A DNA stretch of 20,088 nt from CAZVAR01 sp964625225 (GTDB lineage: Bacteria > Pseudomonadota > Alphaproteobacteria > JAJUGE01): assembly GCA_964625225.1 (NCBI GenBank), contig CAZVAR010000063.1, positions 1-20,088 on the forward strand. The letters are read 5' to 3'. Shown piece after piece: positions 1-6,869 of this stretch. The notes below the pieces were generated by a model. That model made no database searches, was not told where the DNA came from, and saw only the letters and a list, made by a program, of their open reading frames with translations. The translations under genes were made by a program, and so were the position numbers. The stretch's first letter is position 1. Every line of letters begins with the position of its first letter.

Positions 1-1472
1 ATCCGGATGCCAGGGTCTGCGTGAAGCTGGTCGCCCGAAGCGCCATCGGCACCATCGCCGCCGGCGTCGCCAAGGCGAAGGCCGACGTGATCCTGGTTTC
101 CGGCCATTCCGGGGGCACCGGTGCCAGTCCGCAATCGAGCATCAAATACGCCGGCGTACCCTGGGAGATGGGCATCTCCGAGGTGCATCAGGTGCTGATG
201 ATGAATCGGCTGCGCCATCGCGTGCGGCTGCGCACCGACGGCGGTATCAAGACCGGCCGCGACGTGGTTATCGCCGCCATCCTGGGTGCCGAGGAGTTCG
301 GCATCGGCACCGCGGCGCTGGTCGCCATGGGCTGCATCATGGTGCGGCAATGCCACTCCAACACCTGCCCGGTCGGCATCTGCACCCAGGACGAGGCTCT
401 GCGGGCCCGGTTCGAAGGCACGGCGGAGAAGGTGGTCAACCTGTTCTCCTTTATCGCGGAGGAGGTCAGGGAGATTCTCGCCTCGCTGGGGGCGCGGTCG
501 CTCAATGAGGTGATCGGCCGCACCGAGCTGCTCTCGCAGGTCAGCCGCGGCGACCCGCACCTCGACGACCTCGACTTCAACGGCATCCTGGTCAAGGCCG
601 CGGTCGGCGGCGACTATCCCAGTCACTGCACGGTCGAGCGAAACGAGGTGCCGGATACGCTCGACGCGCAGATGATCCGCGACGCCGGCCCGCTGTTCGC
701 GCGCGGTGAGAAGATGCAGCTCGCCTACACCATCCGCAACACGCAGCGAGCGATCGGGACCCGGTTGTCGTCTCTGATCACGCGGCAGTTCGGGATGGCA
801 GGCCTCAAGCCGGGGCATGTTGCGGTCCGGCTGCGCGGCTCGGCCGGCCAATCGCTGGGGGCCTGGGCCGTGCAGGGGCTGCGCCTCGAGGTGTTCGGGG
901 ACGCCAACGACTATGTCGGCAAGGGCCTGTCCGGGGGCACGATCGTGGTGCGACCCTCGACTGCGAGCCGCCTGGTCAGCAACCGGAACACGATCATCGG
1001 CAACACCGTTCTCTACGGTGCGACCGCGGGCGAGCTGTTCGCAGCGGGCCAGGCGGGCGAGCGCTTCGCCGTGCGCAACTCCGGAGCCCGCGCGGTGGTC
1101 GAGGGCTGCGGCGCCAATGGCTGCGAGTACATGACCGGCGGCACGGTCGTGATCCTCGGGCCGGTCGGCGACAATTTCGCGGCCGGCATGACCGGCGGCA
1201 TGGCCTTCGTCTACGATCCGGAGGACCTGCTGCCGATGCGGATCAACCCGGACTCGGTGATCTGGCAGCGCGTCGAGACCGATTATTGGGCGGGCATGCT
1301 GCGGCAGCTCGTGCAGGATCACGTGCAGGAGACGCAGTCGCGCTTCGCCGAGCGTCTGCTGGTCGACTGGCACATCGAGCGCGATCGCTTCTGGCAGGTC
1401 GTTCCCCGGGAGATCGTGAACAAGCTCGACCAGCCGGTCCGGGTCGCTGCGCCGGAGCCGATGCGGGCGTAG
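1..1472 (+). CDS. gltB: Glutamate synthase large subunit (GltB), C-terminal part, truncated by window edge
   Basis: The frame is open to the left edge (first full codon at 3), so only about the last 490 residues are present. GltB is the large subunit of glutamate synthase, which makes two glutamates from glutamine and 2-oxoglutarate. The visible part starts in the FMN-binding synthase domain (VKLV, then GHSGGTGASP, then DGGIKTGRDV). It continues into the 3Fe-4S ligands, with Cys codons at 333, 351 and 366 in the C-x5-C-x4-C spacing of the family. It ends with the Gly-rich GXGXG beta-helix domain (codons from about 810 to 1210: GSAGQSLGAW, GKGLSGGTIVV, GATAGELFAAGQAGERFAVRNSG). The termination codon is TAG at 1470. 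No gltD small subunit follows on this side; it may lie upstream of the window. Identification is firm. The GTG at 21 is internal to the protein, not a start. Confidence 0.97.
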   Translation, partial: PDARVCVKLVARSAIGTIAAGVAKAKADVILVSGHSGGTGASPQSSIKYAGVPWEMGISEVHQVLMMNRLRHRVRLRTDGGIKTGRDVVIAAILGAEEFGIGTAALVAMGCIMVRQCHSNTCPVGICTQDEALRARFEGTAEKVVNLFSFIAEEVREILASLGARSLNEVIGRTELLSQVSRGDPHLDDLDFNGILVKAAVGGDYPSHCTVERNEVPDTLDAQMIRDAGPLFARGEKMQLAYTIRNTQRAIGTRLSSLITRQFGMAGLKPGHVAVRLRGSAGQSLGAWAVQGLRLEVFGDANDYVGKGLSGGTIVVRPSTASRLVSNRNTIIGNTVLYGATAGELFAAGQAGERFAVRNSGARAVVEGCGANGCEYMTGGTVVILGPVGDNFAAGMTGGMAFVYDPEDLLPMRINPDSVIWQRVETDYWAGMLRQLVQDHVQETQSRFAERLLVDWHIERDRFWQVVPREIVNKLDQPVRVAAPEPMRA

Positions 1473-1520
1473 GGGCCGATCCCGCCCATCCGCGTAGTCC
1501 CGTTTGCCATCGTCGTCCGC

Positions 1521-1539
1521 CGGGCGGCGCAGGCGCCCG
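1521..1539 (+). terminator. GC hairpin after gltB, possible terminator
   Basis: Stem CGGGCG (1521-1526) pairs with CGCCCG (1534-1539) around a 7-nt loop, in the 112-bp gap between gltB and fzlA. There is no T-run after it, so intrinsic termination is uncertain. Confidence 0.25.
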
Positions 1540-1584
1540 CCGCGACTCGCGGGTGACGATCCGATCGTCTAAACTCCCGACGCC

Positions 1585-2253
1585 ATGCCGACGCTGTACC
1601 ATCATTGGCTGTCGCCCTTCTGCCGCAAGGTGCGGATCGCGCTCAGGGAAAAGAACATCGAGTTCGCGCTGGAGCTGGAGCCGGTCTGGGAACGCAGGGC
1701 GGAGTTCCTGCTGCTCAACCCGGCCGGAGCGGTGCCGGTGCTGGTCGATGACGACGGCACGGTCGTCGCGGACTCGAATGCGATCTGCGAATATCTCGAG
1801 GAGACCCGGGGCGAACCGGCCCTGCTCGGCACGACGCCGACGCAGCGCGCCGAGACGCGCCGTCTGGTCGCCTGGTTCGACAAGAAGTTCAATCGCGAGG
1901 TGACGGCGCATCTCTACGGCGAGAAGGTGATGAAGCGCTACGCCAAGACCGGCGAACCGAACTCGGCGGCGATCCGGGCCGGCAAGGCCAATCTGCGCTA
2001 CCATCTCGAATATGTCGGCTGGCTCAGCGAGCGCCGAAACTGGCTCGCAGGGGATGCGTTCTCCTACGCCGACATTGCGGCCGGCGCGCACCTCTCGGTG
2101 CTCGATTTCCTGGGTGACGTTCCGTGGGATGAATTCGAGGAAGCTAAGCTCTGGTATCAACGGATCAAGTCGCGTCCGAGCTTCCGACCGCTGCTGTCCG
2201 ACCAGGTGTCCGGGTTCCGCGCGCCGCGCCACTACGCCGATCTCGACTTCTGA
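1585..2253 (+). CDS. fzlA: FzlA-like GST-fold cell-division protein
   Basis: A 222-residue protein with an N-terminal thioredoxin-like GST domain (about 1-80: LYHHWLSPFCRKVRIAL, NPAGAVPVLVDD, DSNAICEYLEE) and an all-helical C-terminal domain (about 90-205: WFDKKFNREVT, LAGDAFSYADIAAGAHLSV, GDVPWDEF). It resembles FzlA of Caulobacter, an FtsZ-binding GST homologue required for constriction. Shared features are the W near residue 35, the WFDKKF segment, the FLGDVPW segment, SRPSFRPLL and the extreme C-terminus HYADLDF. The C-terminal tail of FzlA is known to matter for function beyond FtsZ binding. A generic GST is the alternative, but the tail argues against it. The ATG at 1585 has no visible Shine-Dalgarno sequence. 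A TCTAAAC element at 1568-1574 lies just upstream, so the leader may be very short. It leads a three-gene run with the next two genes. Confidence 0.75.
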   Translation: MPTLYHHWLSPFCRKVRIALREKNIEFALELEPVWERRAEFLLLNPAGAVPVLVDDDGTVVADSNAICEYLEETRGEPALLGTTPTQRAETRRLVAWFDKKFNREVTAHLYGEKVMKRYAKTGEPNSAAIRAGKANLRYHLEYVGWLSERRNWLAGDAFSYADIAAGAHLSVLDFLGDVPWDEFEEAKLWYQRIKSRPSFRPLLSDQVSGFRAPRHYADLDF

Positions 2254-2264
2254 CGGAGAAGGCC

Positions 2265-3002
2265 ATGCGTTCCCTTCTGCCGGGCGTGCTGTTAGCCGCC
2301 CTGCTCGCTTTTCCGGTTGCTGCCGACGACCGTGACATTCCACCGAACGACGAGATCGTGCTGCAACTCAGGTCGGAAGCCTGGGTCGAGACCAGCACGG
2401 CGCGGCTGGTCGCGGTCGTGGAGCGGGTGCTGACCGGGGAGCAGGCGGCGGACCAGAATCGGCGGGTGCCGGCGGTTCTGAACGAGCTGGCGCCCGACAC
2501 CGACTGGCGGGTGGTCGGCTTCAACCGCAGCCGTGACGCGAGCGGCCTGGAGCGCTGGCGTATCGTTGCCGAGGCACGCCTGCCCGAGAGTGCGCTGGGC
2601 GGCATCTATGACCGTGCGCAGGCCGCCAGCAAACCGGGGCAGCAGGTCAGTATCGCCGAAGTCGATTTCAGCCCGACGCTGGCCGAACGCGAGGCGACGA
2701 TGGCGAAGCTGCGCGCCGACATCTATCGCCGCGCCGCGGAGGAGGCGGCCCGCGCCGCCGAGGTCTGGCCGGATCGCGGCTTCCGGGTGCAGCGGGTCGA
2801 GTTCGCCTTTGGTGGCGGTCCGACGCCGCCGCAACCGCTGGCGCGCTTCGGGAAAGCCGCGGCGGCCCCCGAGGCCGCGGCGTCGATGGCGATGGATGCC
2901 GGTGCCGGACTCGACCTGTCCGAACGCATGGTCGTAACGGCGACCGTTGTCCTCGCCGCCCCGCCGCCGGCGCAACCGGACACGGCATCGGACTCACGGT
3001 GA
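2265..3002 (+). CDS. SIMPL-like (DUF541) exported protein
   Basis: A 245-residue protein with a clear signal peptide (MRSLLPGVLLAALLAFPVAA, cleavage near residue 20), so it is probably periplasmic. The mature part begins with a strand (EIVLQLRSEAWVETSTARLVAVVERVL). It then has a long A/R/E-rich helix (AEREATMAKLRADIYRRAAEEAARAAEVW, about 140-168), a strand with FRVQRVEFAF, and a final strand RMVVTATVVLAA. This strand-helix-helix plan resembles SIMPL/DUF541 proteins, whose role is unclear (often envelope stress), but no single motif proves it. The tail is rich in Ala and Pro. A strong ribosome-binding site GGAGAAGG (2255-2262) sits 11 nt after the fzlA stop, which supports co-transcription. 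Its last codons overlap the next gene (GTGA at 2999-3002). Confidence 0.6.
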   Translation: MRSLLPGVLLAALLAFPVAADDRDIPPNDEIVLQLRSEAWVETSTARLVAVVERVLTGEQAADQNRRVPAVLNELAPDTDWRVVGFNRSRDASGLERWRIVAEARLPESALGGIYDRAQAASKPGQQVSIAEVDFSPTLAEREATMAKLRADIYRRAAEEAARAAEVWPDRGFRVQRVEFAFGGGPTPPQPLARFGKAAAAPEAAASMAMDAGAGLDLSERMVVTATVVLAAPPPAQPDTASDSR

Positions 3003-3910
3003 ACGCAGCCCGCCCGCAGCTCTTCTGCTTCGGCCTCGGCTACTCGGCAACGGCGCTGGCGGAGGCGCTCAGGGGGGACGGATGGCGCATCGCCGGCACC
3101 ACACGCAACCCTGCGCGGGCGGCCACGCTCGCAGACCGGGGCTTTGCCGTAGTGCCGTTCGACCGCGGTCGCCCGCTTGCGGATCCCGACGGTCTGCTGG
3201 CCCGGACGACACATCTTCTGTCGTCGGTGCCGCCGGATGCGGTGGGCGACCCGGTGCTCGACCGGCACGCGGCCGATCTCGCGCGGTACGCCGGGACGAT
3301 CCGCTGGGCCGGTTATCTCTCGACCACCGGCGTCTATGGCGATCGGGGCGGTGCCTGGGTGGACGAGGCGACACCGCCGGCGCCTGGGCAGGCGCGCAGC
3401 CGGCGCCGGTTGGCGGCCGAGCAGGGGTGGATGGAGCTGCATCGCGCGACCGGTCTGCCCGTTCACCTGTTCCGCCTCGCCGGCATCTACGGCCCCGGCC
3501 GCAGCGCGCTCGACCAGGTGCGTGCGGGCCGCCCGCGCCGGATCGACAAGACCGGTCAGGTCTTCTCCCGGATCCACGTCGCGGACGTCGTCGCGGTGCT
3601 GAGGGCTTCGATGGCGCAGCCCGATCCCGGGGCGGCATACGCCGTCGCTGACGACTGCCCTGCGCCGGCCCACGAGGTGACGGCGCATGCCTGCCGGCTG
3701 CTGGGGGTGCCGCCGCCGCCGCTGATCCCCTACGAACAGGCGTGCCTGTCGCCGGCGGCGCAAAGCTTCTATGCCGAGAGCCGGCGCGCGCGGAACGACC
3801 GGATCAAGGAGGAGTTGGGCGTGAGCCTAACCTTTCCGGATTACCGGGCGGGACTGGCGGCGATCCTGGCAGGCGAGCAGGTGGGGACGGGGACTCCCGC
3901 GGAAAGCTGA
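2999..3910 (+). CDS. Atypical SDR / NAD-dependent epimerase-like protein (YeeZ-like)
   Basis: A 303-residue Rossmann protein. A nucleotide-binding Gly motif FGLGYSATALA occupies residues 11-21. SVPPD at 76-80 closes the NAD(P) fold, and YLSTTGVYGDRGG at 106-118 carries the SDR active-site Ser/Thr and Tyr113. The usual Lys four residues after Tyr is absent (YGDRG). This is typical of the YeeZ-like atypical extended SDR group, so catalysis by the standard SDR triad is doubtful. LAGIYGPGRSALDQ (about 159-172) and SRIHVADVVAVL (about 190-202) are substrate-side motifs of extended SDRs. The start is GTG at 2999, overlapping the previous stop as GTGA, which indicates translational coupling. The substrate cannot be inferred. 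This is the last gene of the run; its stop lies 22 bp from the convergent hydrolase. Confidence 0.8.
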   Translation: MNAARPQLFCFGLGYSATALAEALRGDGWRIAGTTRNPARAATLADRGFAVVPFDRGRPLADPDGLLARTTHLLSSVPPDAVGDPVLDRHAADLARYAGTIRWAGYLSTTGVYGDRGGAWVDEATPPAPGQARSRRRLAAEQGWMELHRATGLPVHLFRLAGIYGPGRSALDQVRAGRPRRIDKTGQVFSRIHVADVVAVLRASMAQPDPGAAYAVADDCPAPAHEVTAHACRLLGVPPPPLIPYEQACLSPAAQSFYAESRRARNDRIKEELGVSLTFPDYRAGLAAILAGEQVGTGTPAES

Positions 3911-3917
3911 GTCAGGG

Positions 3918-3931
3918 GGCCGGTGCCGGCC
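3918..3931. terminator. Short palindrome between convergent genes, possible shared terminator
   Basis: GGCCGG (3918-3923) and CCGGCC (3926-3931) flank TG in the 22-bp gap between two convergent stop codons. It could fold on either transcript. The minimal loop means the inner pairs must open, and no T-run is present. Confidence 0.35.
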
Positions 3932-3932
3932 T

Positions 3933-4727
3933 TCAACGGGAGGTCTGCGCGCTCAGCTCCGCCAACGTCGTGCAGAGCAAATCCAGGTCGGGCTCCGTCG
4001 AGAGGCGATGGTCGCCGCCCTTGACGAAGGTGACCCGCACGTCCTTGGCGCGCAGCCGCTCGGCGAGCGTCAGCGAGAGTTTCCAGGGTACCGCGTCGTC
4101 CTGCATTCCGTGCAGCAGCCGTACCGGCATGGTTAGGTTGATCGGGCGATCCAGCAGCAGATGCTCACGTCCTTCCTCGATCAGCCGCTTCGTGATGACG
4201 TAGGGGTCCGTCGAGTAGGCCGAGGGCCGGCCGACCCAGCCATCCCGCTCCAGCGCCGCCTTCATCTCCGGCGAGAACTCCTCGTACATCCGCACCACGA
4301 AATCCGGTGCCGGCGCGATGCCGATCAGGCCGGCGACGCGTTCCGGTCGGGCCAGCGCCGCCAGCAGCATGATCCAACCGCCCATGCTGGAGCCGATCAG
4401 GATCTGCGGACCGGTCGTCACCTCGTCCAGCATGGCGATCGCATCCGATCGCCACAGACCGATGGTGGCCTCGCGGAACTCGCCCGAGGATTGGCCGTGG
4501 CCGCGATAGTCGAAGCGCGTATATTGCTGGCCGCGCGCCCGGCAGAATTCCTCCAGCCGGATTGCCTTAGTGCCCGTCATGTCCGACTTGAAGCCGCCGA
4601 GAAACATCACTCCCGGGAGGCGTCCGCCGGCGGTCGATGCCGGCGTGTGGTGATAGGCGAGCACGGTGCCGTCCGCGAGCGTCAGCCGGCTCGCCGGGGC
4701 ATAGCGGGTCGATGTCGTCCGGTCCAT
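3933..4727 (-). CDS. Alpha/beta hydrolase, ABHD10-like
   Basis: A 264-residue soluble alpha/beta hydrolase. The catalytic triad is visible: nucleophile Ser114 in GSSMGGW, Asp210 in HGMQDDAVPW and His240 in GGDHRLS. LGGFKSDMTGTKA (43-55) supplies the oxyanion-hole region and FDYRGHGQSSG (72-82) is the classic strand-turn segment. The GSSMGGWIMLL nucleophile elbow and the GGFKSDMTGTKA segment resemble bacterial relatives of mitochondrial ABHD10, which cleaves thioesters and acyl-glucuronides. The real substrate is unknown. The start is ATG at 4727, with a GGGAT-like ribosome-binding site about 8 nt upstream. It is divergent from the GT4 gene, with only 20 bp between starts. No signal peptide is seen, so it is probably cytoplasmic. 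Confidence 0.85.
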   Translation of the reverse strand: MDRTTSTRYAPASRLTLADGTVLAYHHTPASTAGGRLPGVMFLGGFKSDMTGTKAIRLEEFCRARGQQYTRFDYRGHGQSSGEFREATIGLWRSDAIAMLDEVTTGPQILIGSSMGGWIMLLAALARPERVAGLIGIAPAPDFVVRMYEEFSPEMKAALERDGWVGRPSAYSTDPYVITKRLIEEGREHLLLDRPINLTMPVRLLHGMQDDAVPWKLSLTLAERLRAKDVRVTFVKGGDHRLSTEPDLDLLCTTLAELSAQTSR

Positions 4728-4747
4728 CCTGCAGATCCCGCGCGTTG

Positions 4748-5941
4748 ATGATGGTTCCTGACTCTAGAGGCGCGCCGTCGGACCGCAACCCGCTCGCGCT
4801 CCTCACGCGGCCGCCCACCATATTGCAGGTGCTGCCCGCCCTGCTCACCGGCGGCGTCGAACGCGGCACGGTCGACGTGGCGGCGGCGGTGGCGGCCGCA
4901 GGCGGTCGCTCGCTGGTGGCCTCGTCCGGCGGCCCGATGACGGCCGAGCTGGAGGCGTCCGGCGTTGCGCATCTCACGTTACCTGCGGCCTCCAAGAACC
5001 CGGCGATGATCGCCGCAAATGCGCTGCGGCTGGCCGCCCTGATCCGGCGCGAGCGCGTCAATATCGTCCATGCGCGCAGTCGCGCCCCGGCCTGGAGCGC
5101 GCTCCTCGCCGCGCGCCGCACCGGCGCGCGATTCGTCACGACCTTTCACGGAGTCTACGGCGCCCGGAGCGAGGCGAAGCGCCTCTACAATGCGGTCATG
5201 GCACGAGGCCGGCCCGTGATCGCCGTATCCGCCTTCGTCGCGGCGCATATCCAGGCCGTCTACGGCGTCACCGCGGACCGGATCCGGGTCATCCATCGCG
5301 GTATCGATCTTGACCGCTTCGACCCGGCAGGTGTCGCGCCGGAGCGCGTCGCGCGCCTCCGCCGCTCCTGGGGCGTGCCGGAGGGTGCCCGCACGATCAT
5401 GCTGCCGGGCCGCTTGACCCGGTGGAAGGGCCAGACGGTGCTGATCGAGGCCGTCGCCCGGCTCGCGCGGCGCGACGTCTACTGCTTGCTGGTCGGCGCC
5501 GACCAGGGCCGGACCCGCTACCGGCGCGAGCTGGAGGCTCTGGCCGCCGAGATGGGGGTGGCGGACCGGATCCGCCTTACCGGCGACTGCGACGACATGC
5601 CGGCAGCCTATATGCTGGCCGATCTGGTCGTCTCCGCTTCAATCGACCCGGAAGCATTCGGCCGGATCATCGCCGAGGCGCAGGCGATGGGGCGGCCCGT
5701 GTTGGCCAGCGCTCACGGAGCGGCTCCCGAGATCGTCGCGGACGGCGAAACCGGCTTTCTGTATCCGCCCGGCGACGCGGATGCCCTCGCCGCCGCGGTC
5801 GGTCGGGCCCTCGACCTCGATGCCGCCGGATACCGCGCCATGGCCAGCGCGGCGACGGCGCGGGCACGCAGCCGCTTCGCGAAGACCAGAATGTGCGCCG
5901 CAACGCTTGCGGTCTATGCGGAGGTCATGCGGTCGCGTTGA
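4748..5941 (+). CDS. Glycosyltransferase family 4 (GT-B), LPS/exopolysaccharide type
   Basis: A 397-residue GT-B glycosyltransferase counted from ATG 4748 (ATG 4751 is equally possible). The N-terminal acceptor domain begins ILQVLPALLTGGVERGT and includes IVHARSRAPAW (106-116) and TTFHGVYG (131-138). The C-terminal nucleotide-sugar domain has PGRLTRWKGQ (220-229), with the conserved Arg and Lys that contact the diphosphate, and the GT4 E-x7-E motif PEAFGRIIAEA (Glu302 and Glu310). It likely adds a sugar to a lipid- or polysaccharide-linked acceptor at the inner membrane; donor and acceptor are unknown. Earlier in-frame starts would run into the divergent hydrolase and encode Arg/Pro-rich sequence, so they are rejected. 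There is no clear ribosome-binding site. It is convergent with a second putative glycosyltransferase, a small surface-carbohydrate pairing. Confidence 0.88.
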   Translation: MMVPDSRGAPSDRNPLALLTRPPTILQVLPALLTGGVERGTVDVAAAVAAAGGRSLVASSGGPMTAELEASGVAHLTLPAASKNPAMIAANALRLAALIRRERVNIVHARSRAPAWSALLAARRTGARFVTTFHGVYGARSEAKRLYNAVMARGRPVIAVSAFVAAHIQAVYGVTADRIRVIHRGIDLDRFDPAGVAPERVARLRRSWGVPEGARTIMLPGRLTRWKGQTVLIEAVARLARRDVYCLLVGADQGRTRYRRELEALAAEMGVADRIRLTGDCDDMPAAYMLADLVVSASIDPEAFGRIIAEAQAMGRPVLASAHGAAPEIVADGETGFLYPPGDADALAAAVGRALDLDAAGYRAMASAATARARSRFAKTRMCAATLAVYAEVMRSR

Positions 5942-5972
5942 GCTGCCGCGGCGACCGACGCCTCCCGCCGTC

Positions 5973-6701
5973 TCATTCCCGCCAATGTTCGGCCAGCCAG
6001 GGAGCCGGCCGCATCCGCTTGTACCAGCCGCCGGGCCATTCGCCACGGATCGCCTCGTCCGGCTTCGGATGCCCGTGGAACACCAGGATACGCGCGCCCG
6101 CCGGCATCCGGGCGGGCCGGAACCAGGCCCGCAGGCGCCCGCCGAGGCAGTGCTTCTTGAAGCTGCGACACCAGAGCTCAGGCCAAAAGGTCAGGTCGGA
6201 GATGGTGTCGGACAGGAAGGTCTGGGAGTTCCGGTAGGTCGCGATCCAATGCTCGATCGGCCGCTCGTGGAACCGGTCGAGTACATAGGCGTCGGCTCCG
6301 ATCTCGAAGCGGTAAACGCTGGAGTTGCCGACCCGTCGGTCCGGATGGGTCCAGTTATGGATGATGCAGAAGCGGCCGGGGTACTCGAAGAAGCCGTCGA
6401 GCGGTCCGGTGACGACCAGATCGAGATCGAGGAACAGCGCCGTGCCGCGAAGCCCGAACAGATCGCGGCCGAACAGCGAAAGCTTGCGCCAGGGCAGATG
6501 CGCATGGCTCGGTGGCAGGTGGATCGGCGGCAGCGGCAGCGGCTCGACCTCGGCGCGGAGGCCGGCCGGGTCGTCAGTGAAACAGACCAGTCGGAACGGC
6601 CGGTGCAGGTGCCGCGCGATCATGCCGTATAGTCGATTGACGTAATCCGGCCCGTAGGCGTCGCCCCATTTCATGCAGAGAATGTTGACCGGTTCCGTCA
6701 T
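5973..6701 (-). CDS. Putative GT-A-fold glycosyltransferase, family unassigned
   Basis: A 242-residue protein from ATG 6701. It begins VNILCMKWGDAYGPDYVNRLYGMIARH, like proteins that open with the first strand of a GT-A Rossmann domain. It then has FRLVCFTDDPAGL (36-48) and ALFLDLDLVVTGPLDGFF (88-105). The DLD triplet is the probable metal/nucleotide-sugar DxD motif, and the order resembles GT8- or GT32-like enzymes. FHGHPKPDE near the C-terminus matches the late His-containing motif often found in such enzymes. No signal peptide or membrane segment is visible, so it is probably cytoplasmic. A TTG 13 codons upstream would add MRAADAYGISGRA and is less likely. The ribosome-binding site is weak. 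Donor and acceptor are unknown. It is convergent with the GT4 gene, which suggests related work on envelope glycans. Confidence 0.7.
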   Translation of the reverse strand: MTEPVNILCMKWGDAYGPDYVNRLYGMIARHLHRPFRLVCFTDDPAGLRAEVEPLPLPPIHLPPSHAHLPWRKLSLFGRDLFGLRGTALFLDLDLVVTGPLDGFFEYPGRFCIIHNWTHPDRRVGNSSVYRFEIGADAYVLDRFHERPIEHWIATYRNSQTFLSDTISDLTFWPELWCRSFKKHCLGGRLRAWFRPARMPAGARILVFHGHPKPDEAIRGEWPGGWYKRMRPAPWLAEHWRE

Positions 6702-6801
6702 CGCGCGTCCGCTTATGCCATACGCGTCCGCCGCTCTCAAAGGGCGGCCGGCCGGTACCCGTGTCCGCGGCCACCGGCGGGCGCGTCGGGAACCGCGACG
6801 C

Positions 6802-6829
6802 TTGATTCGGCAGGCCGGCCGGCTAAATG
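6802..6829 (+). promoter_or_regulatory. Candidate thrS promoter
   Basis: TTGATT (6802-6807) lies 16 nt before TAAATG (6824-6829, within GGCTAAATG), resembling an alphaproteobacterial housekeeping promoter. Transcription would start near 6836 and give a leader of about 34 nt. It lies in the 168-bp divergent gap between the putative GT-A gene and thrS. The spacer is slightly short. Confidence 0.45.
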
Positions 6830-6848
6830 TCGCTCACCGTCCGTCACT

Positions 6849-6868
6849 ACGCGTCGTTGCCGAGGCGT
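6849..6868 (+). promoter_or_regulatory. Hairpin over the thrS ribosome-binding region
   Basis: ACGC (6849-6852) pairs with GCGT (6865-6868), and TCG (6854-6856) pairs with CGA (6861-6863). A single G-G mismatch separates the two stems and the loop is TTGC. The fold covers the only Shine-Dalgarno-like GAGG (6862-6865), 4 nt before the thrS ATG at 6870. In E. coli, ThrRS represses its own mRNA by binding tRNA-like leader stems. This hairpin could be a reduced analogue, but that is inference. Confidence 0.35.
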
Positions 6869-6869
6869 C

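Noticed and set aside
4637..4747. Upstream start for the GT4 gene
   Set aside because: It would overlap the divergent hydrolase and add Arg/Ser-rich residues outside the GT fold.
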